Shown piece by piece: positions 38,558-64,000 of a DNA stretch of 64,000 nucleotides; within the stretch, counting starts at the first letter, position 1, and each line of letters begins with the position of its first letter. This DNA is from Ceratodon purpureus (taxonomy: Eukaryota; Streptophyta; Bryopsida; Pseudoditrichales; Ditrichaceae). Position numbers and translations under genes: made by a program. The stretch lies in assembly GCA_014871385.1 (NCBI GenBank), contig CM026424.1, positions 16,639,042 to 16,703,041 on the forward strand, read 5' to 3'. The notes below the pieces were generated by a model. The model searched no databases. It was given only the letters and a program-made list of their open reading frames with translations, and had not been told where the DNA came from.

Positions 38558-40588
38558 CCTTACATATAGAAATAATGTTTATAAATACGACTTTTTTATA
38601 TTAATTATTTTTTGAACAATTGCACGTAAAGTAGATCAATTTAAGATGGTTTAATTAATTATGTGCAACTACATGATAGTTATTCTTGAAATTAATTGAA
38701 CCACATCAAACAAATTTTTAGACACTATTGACTCATGACTGTGGAATAAAGATGAATGATAAAGAACGACGAGTCTCAAATAAATCTACAAGAACTTAAA
38801 GATGGAAGATGGACCTCTAATTTGGAATACAAAGAAATCAAGTTTAATGAGATGTTGTCATGAAGAGAAGATCTGCATAAGTTATTACCACCAATTCAAA
38901 GTGTCTACAATTGATTCAAGTAGGAAAAAAGAATTCCAATGGGCTCTTCAAAAATCTTACGTGATTCTTCTAGAAATGGAACTAGGATTCAAATATATGA
39001 TACAAAAGCTTGTACAAAAGCATAGTTTTTAGAAAAGCTTAGACACAAAGGCTTCATTTTGCAACATCAATTTCTTTGTGTTTTTAAAATAGCTCAATTT
39101 TTGGATGCTACATCAAAATCCATGTGCATTTCTATTAATTTTGGGTGTTAATCAACAACATCACCCTTAATTGAAATAGATGAAATATTGGAATTATGGA
39201 TGAATGTCCACACTATTTGGATGTTGATTTCAAATTGTATTTGATGTGGAGGAACGAATAATCACATCGCAAGTGGGCTAGTCACTCATATTTAGTTGTC
39301 AAGGTTTATAATTGATTCTTGAGCTCTGATTATTGATCAGGAATTGGTCTACTCAAAGCTAATCAATACGGCCTACATCAACAAGATTGCTTTTAGAAGC
39401 AATTATGATCTTAAAAAATTTGTGGTTGTAAGTTATATCTATAAAGAAGGTTTTGTTATAGCATTTCAAGTCCATAAAAAAGCTCAAAACTTTTTAGTAT
39501 TTAATAAAAAAAAATCCAAAATACATTGTAGAATTTTCTTAGAATTATTATTGTAAATAATAATTCTCTTGTTCAATAAATTTAGATGTTTCTTAACATC
39601 ATATCCTTCTTATTTCAATTTCATTTTTCAAATTATTTTTTAAGCAATTGTCTTCTATCTTTATTTAAAATACACTTGCACAATATTTTAATTCAAATAT
39701 CTAAAGCGATTATATTGTAAAATAATATTACAATATAAGAATGAAATCATATTGATTATATATTTGTATTAAAAACTATGATATAAGAATTTCAACAATT
39801 CTAATAACTTCAATAATGCTATTTAGCTCATTTGAAATTCCATTTTAAAAATATTTCAATATAGTTTTCTTTATTCATTTTTAATACTGATTTATAAAAT
39901 TACACATTAGCATATTCAATTGAGAGGTATTGGACAAAGTAATGATACACATTTTATTCTCATGAATGGTTGTATAAAGCCAAATTTCTAGAGCTTAAAG
40001 TACCGTCTCACTACATTAGAGGGTGTCACAATTGGCGTTAGCAACTACATTATGGAAAAAAATGAGAAACTTTAGCCCAATAAGAAAAGTTGGCATGTTA
40101 ACTCACCTTGTAACCTCGTCACAAGTAGAATTTTGCTACATTATAGAGAGTCGTACCTGGGTTTAATCACCCTAAACCCCATTCCAAACACACTCATAAT
40201 ACACCCTCCATGCAAACACGACACATCATCCCCACCAAAGTGGCAATCCCACACAGAACCGCACGCCACGCAAACCGCGCAACCAAAACCCCAAAACCCC
40301 CAAACCTAACACAAATCTACCCCCTCGCCACACTCCACCAACCCAAAATGTCCCCTCCTCACACATACCACCAGAAACACGGTATAGAGTTCACCGCGCA
40401 CGGTTTGCAGCGCAGTCGCGACTGACGAGCATTCCGCGCGTCGGAGAAGCAATTCAGCTGGCTTCGACCAGAGCCTCGTCAGAAGCCCATGCTTGGAAGA
40501 AGTTGTCACGAGCCTCGTGGAGTTGCGGAATCAACATCGCTCGCGGAGTGGGGTTGTGTTTGGCACAGGCTCAGGAACCCTAATTGTG
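38558..40588. other. Gene-free stretch upstream of the TraB gene
   Basis: AT-rich up to about 40.1 kb, with a coding-like but degraded patch near 38790-39060 that I cannot assign. From about 40150 the composition becomes C-rich and then GC-balanced, marking the promoter and 5'UTR of the TraB gene. Confidence 0.4.
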
Positions 40589-40589
40589 G

Positions 40590-40937
40590 ATGGTTGCGAT
40601 GCTTGTAGCTGCGGGGATCAGAGCTGGGCGATCCACAGTTGCTTCATGCCTGCTTCGTCGATGCCATTTGCTCCACGGTGACGGTGTTGGTGTTAGTGTT
40701 GCAGCGCGGGAGCGTTTCTCCACCACCGTCACGCAAGATGGGTCCCTCTCGTACCTCCGGAATCCCACTAATGGCGCGCAGGTCTACCTCGTCGGGACTG
40801 CCCACGTCTCGGCCAAGAGCGCTGAGCAAGTCCGGGAGGTAATCTTCGTCTTCCGCTCTTTGTTGATGTGTGGTTTTTCAAGTCTAGGGCTTCCGTGAAT
40901 AAGATTTTTTTTTTTTTTTTTTTCCTCTCTTCCTTTC

Positions 40938-40997
<60 letters not shown>

Positions 40998-42764
40998 GAT
41001 ACTTGGTGAAGAAATGAAATTTCAACTGAGTTTGGGAATGATTGAGGTTGTTGTGAATTTTGGGTTGGGCACTTGATGGGAATTGAGTTGGTGCTTCTTC
41101 GGGATTTTTGACTTGAGTTGAAGGATTATAAGGAATAATTTAAGAGGTCATTGATTTTGCATCTCTTTGGAAGATGAGTTGTTTTGAAGCTGGAACTTGG
41201 TTGTTTGAAGAAAGTTGGCTTTTTTTGAGTCATCGATGATTGTGATGTTGTAAGGTTTTGGAACTTCGATATTTTCGAGAATGGAGTGTGGTACTGCTTC
41301 GACTTGGATTTTGATGATTTGCAGATGTGACTTTGTGATGTGGTTTTGTTGTGCAGGTTATCAATCAAGTGAAGCCTGATAAAGTTGCGGTATGTGATTC
41401 GTGATGGTGCTTGTATTTACTCAAATTTTCCGTGTTGCTTGGGTGGTATCTGTGTAAGAGAGAGAGCTTGAGTATCCCATATTACTCGTTTGGTATCTTC
41501 GATGATGTCCTGAGGACAGAAAGTGACACTGCGCTTTTTGTGGAATCGGCTTTGCAGGTGGAATTGTGTGAAGAGAGGGCGAAAAATCTTTTGAAAGATA
41601 ATCACGTGCGGAAGGGTAAGACACCCTTTCAACAGATGCAAGATTTGTTCAACTTGCCTGGGGGTTTGGGTCAGAAGTTAATTGGCTTCTGGCTCAAGTC
41701 CATGTATGAGCTTATCCGGAACACTGGTGTAGAGCCTGGCAAAGAGTTCAGGGTTAGCTCCTTTCTCCTCGAATTCCTCTGTGCTTATGTATCATGTACT
41801 TGATATAGCCATGTAAACTGCAAATTTCGAGTTTTGTATTCTCTTTAAAATTGTTGGGAACTTACAGTATCACTTCATCATTCTACAACTCCTGCCATTG
41901 TTCAAACTTAGTCCTCTGCAGCTACGGACTTTTGGATTAATCGATGTACAACTTTCAGGTTGCCATGGAGGAGGCGGAGCGGTTAGGTGCGGACATTCTG
42001 TATATAGATCGGAACGTACATGTATGTTCTCTATAGAACTTGATTTCTTATATGTCTTATATAAAGTATATTTGAGTTGTGGACTCATTAAAGTCTCTTA
42101 TGCTCTCGTCTTTTGATAGCACAGTGCTTCTTAGAATTTTTCAGCAGTGATTATTTCACGGGATTTTTCTTACAAATTTCTTGGGGATGTGTGGTTGAAT
42201 TCAACAGGCAACTGTAAAGAGATTAAGAGACGTCATTACAGTGTGGGATGTGTTAAGAATGCTGAAAAACCCCAATCCGCATCTTGACTCATATCCTTCA
42301 TTCATGAGAGAAATGGAGCACCACGATTTTGAGACTGCTGTGGAAAGACTAAAGACGCGAGAGACTGTCAGAGAAATGATGCATTGGATGGAACAATCCT
42401 TTCCTGCTGTGGTAAAAAAATTTGAGCTTAGACTATATTTTCAAGGGTTTTGGTTCGGGTGTTTTGAGGCTGCATAGATCTCGACACCCGACTTTGTTGG
42501 CATAATCTAGTCATTCATTTTAGCTTTGTGCTGCGTATATGAGACTACCTTTCATTATTGGTTTCTTATAATGTTCGGTTATTTCTATCATGTGTTGGCA
42601 GAGATTTGACGGTTTTGTTGAATCCGCAGGTTAAGGCCATGGTGCATGAAAGGGACGAGATTATGGTGAAGCGCCTCCTGGAATGTGAAGGGACTGTGGT
42701 AGGTGTAGTGGGAATGGCACACATGGATGGTATTGAGCGGCTATGGAAAGAATACACACAGTAG
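40590..42764 (+). CDS. TraB/PrgY-domain protein
   Basis: A 292-residue protein of the TraB/pheromone-shutdown family, which in eukaryotes is linked to organelle membranes. Six exons, all phase 0: 40590-40838, 41357-41389, 41558-41752, 41959-42021, 42208-42411 and 42630-42764. The Arg-rich, acid-poor N-terminus (residues 1-45) looks like an organelle-targeting peptide. Family motifs: YLVGTAHVS (residues 66-74), VELCEER opening exon 3 (residue 95), ILYIDRNVH in exon 4, and VVGVVGMAHMDGIERLW at the C-terminus. The GT-x-H and G-x-A-H histidines and the Glu/Arg of ELCEER are the conserved putative active-site residues. It lacks the C-terminal membrane region of some relatives. An overlapping 39-codon upstream frame (40489-40608) could damp translation if transcribed. 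The gene converges with the SPEF2-like gene. Confidence 0.9.
40938..40997. repeat. (GATT)n microsatellite in TraB intron 1
   Basis: About 15 tandem copies of a 4-base unit, next to a 20-base T run at 40904-40923. Confidence 0.95.
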
Positions 42765-43250
42765 AATTCAGGAGTCATTACCAATCTCCCTTGATTTTGC
42801 TACAAGCTTTACGACCTAAAGTTTCTTAAAATTGTCAGATAAGGCTCTCCATACTGTGCGACCAAGTTTTGAGGTATATGATCAGATGCTAGGTATGAGT
42901 AGGTTGGGACATATGGTTAGCTGAGGAAATCTATTAGCAGTGAGGGAAGAATTAGTAGTGTGCTTTGGAGCAGTTGAAGATGTGGAGGCTGGACGTGATC
43001 TCTGCACAGCTCGTGTGCAGTTGCTCAGGTTGAAGAGCTACTTGAGATGTTTCAACATTCAGGCAGCTGCCATTGAGCGTCATACTTGCATTTGTGGAAG
43101 GGGTACTGGATGGTGTCCGACAAAGGAACGATGGTAATATGGGAGCACGCACCAGCTACAAACATTTAGTGCCAGTATTTATTCTGCACTACTGCTCTTA
43201 CACATCTTTTGGAAGTTCCATTTCACTATCTAGTCTCAGCAACACAGTTA
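42765..43250. other. 3'UTR space between convergent genes
   Basis: A 486-base gap between the TraB stop and the SPEF2-like stop. It must hold both 3'UTRs, possibly overlapping. No separate gene is seen. Confidence 0.5.
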
Positions 43251-62066
<18,816 letters not shown>

Positions 62067-63599
62067 TTTGCTCAAATCTCAACTCACTTCCAAGTGATGC
62101 TTGAGAGATGCTTCAACTGGAATGCCTTAGTAAAAGGGGTAATCACCACACTCCTTTACACCTGAGCTCACATACAGCAGATGGGCCATCAAAGTTTGAG
62201 ACATGCACAATTTGTAATCGGGCTTCAACATACGAAATTAGGGTTTATCAAATTGCAAATAACAGTGTTGGGGGGTGAAGAGTGTTGAGAATGTCACATA
62301 CTTTCGAAGCATGCACGCGCTAAATAGTCTTCGCCTGCAGGCCGGGCAAACTCATAAATCACTGCACCAAAAATTGATATATTTTGGAACATCCAGTCGG
62401 TGAGCAAAGAGACTACTCAGACGGCTGGGGGAATATCATGAACCTCAAATACATTTGATATTAATGATTCTCAAACTGCTGAAGCCTCTCAAAGAAAACC
62501 CTAATGGCACTAAGAAGCCTGTCTCCGAATGCATACAAGGGTCATGTCACTTGGATACATTCGGCCTTACCAATAGGGATTCACGTGAAATGTTCATAGA
62601 ACATGGGCAAGCTCACCTGGAAACCTGTGTCGTGGTCGTCAACGTTAACAATTCCTTCCACATTCGGAGGGCACCAACTTAAATTTTTCAGCTTTCAACT
62701 ACATCAGATGAATAACAAAGCACGAGGGTAAGCTCACATGGTTGAGTAAGCACTTCACATCGAATCTACAAGACACAATGAAAATGACTCAAATTGCCCT
62801 GGTTTAGGAGTCACGACACTGAAGGCTAAACTTTAGCTAGAGGTGGTCCATGGTTCTGAACAAACGAGTCAATAAAAGACCAATAACAGAAGTCTACTTG
62901 TCGCTCCCCAAATAATGCTTAGACATACATTCCCTCGTGTTGTACAGTAAACTGATCAAAACTGCATGACGAATTAATGATTAGTATAACTATTCAGTAG
63001 AATCGGAAAACTGTGTCAAACAGTAATCAAAACGTGTAGCAGACATACGATATTCGTAACGTCCAACCTCCGCAATCTACAGTAAAAGATTACCAGCTCC
63101 AGAGTCCAGGTGCAATGAGAGAATAGTAACAGGACAAACAGCAATCAACTACAGTAGGTATTCGTAGAAGACTCAGGAGATTCCAGCTTTCCGTGCACAA
63201 AAACGAAGAGGCTCATTTTGTAATACAAATTGCAAATGACGTGTAACAATGAAATAACTTAACGAATGAACCAAATAACTCAGCTCAACATAATCAGGGA
63301 AGTTGCAACAAGAAGCGAGAACAGCACATGATTGTGACGAGGAAAGGCATGTGAGTCAACACGGGAACGACACAAAATATTCAAATCATCCGCTAAAAAA
63401 ACGCCAGCTGTATTGACCATCACAACTTAGATCCATTGTAACTATTCATCAGCACTCCTTGGCTAAAGTAACGAGTAACATAAACACAGCCGAACTGAAG
63501 GGACAAGACATGTTTCACTGAAACATAATGACCTTTTATTTAACACAAAAAGGTACTAACATTGGAACATGAATTGGCGGCGAGCCTTACCACTCCGAT
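62067..63599. other. 5' region of the SPEF2-like gene and spacer to the second actin
   Basis: No supportable gene. The first part must contain the promoter and 5'UTR of the SPEF2-like gene. I searched the minus strand here for exons of a CH domain and recognised none. The rest is ordinary intergenic sequence. Confidence 0.4.

Positions 63600-64000
<401 letters not shown>

Noticed and set aside
40938-40997. Regular short repeats considered as a CRISPR-like array
   Set aside because: A simple (GATT)n microsatellite without spacers, in a plant intron.

Overview
This is plant nuclear DNA, most likely from a moss. The evidence is intron-rich genes with GT-AG splicing, an actin whose N-terminus (MADEEVQPLVCDNGSGMVK) is moss-like, a chloroplast ALB3 insertase, and next to them a very large gene for a flagellar central-pair protein (SPEF2/CPC1 type), which is expected only in plants with swimming sperm. 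The species cannot be fixed from the sequence alone.

Layout. 1.5-3.8 kb: nepenthesin-type aspartic protease (+). 6.6-7.2 kb: single-exon secreted dirigent-like protein (+). 11.9-14.8 kb: complete actin gene with a 5'UTR intron (+). 15.5-16.4 kb: decayed pogo/jerky-type transposase. 17.8-22.0 kb: ten-exon ALB3 (-), with a GC-rich, possibly bidirectional promoter. 22.6-40 kb: AT-rich repeat territory holding an element with ~0.4 kb inverted-repeat arms, a decayed Helitron whose likely 3' end lies beyond an intact intronless pseudokinase gene and captured LRR exons, and a broken Ty3/gypsy chromovirus fossil that itself carries a 340-bp inverted-repeat element. 40.6-42.8 kb: TraB/PrgY-family gene (+). 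43.3-62.1 kb: SPEF2/CPC1-like gene (-), about 36 exons and ~1,900 codons, convergent with TraB. 63.6-64.0 kb: the 3' end of a second actin gene (-), nearly identical to the first and in inverted orientation.

The host genes are unrelated housekeeping and specialised functions with no operon-like logic. All exon boundaries were deduced by hand from reading phase, GT-AG signals and remembered family sequence. They are phase-consistent for actin, ALB3, TraB, the protease and nearly all of SPEF2. The most unusual content is the Helitron with its passenger pseudokinase, the unequal conservation of the actin pair, and the sharp composition change inside the SPEF2-like gene.
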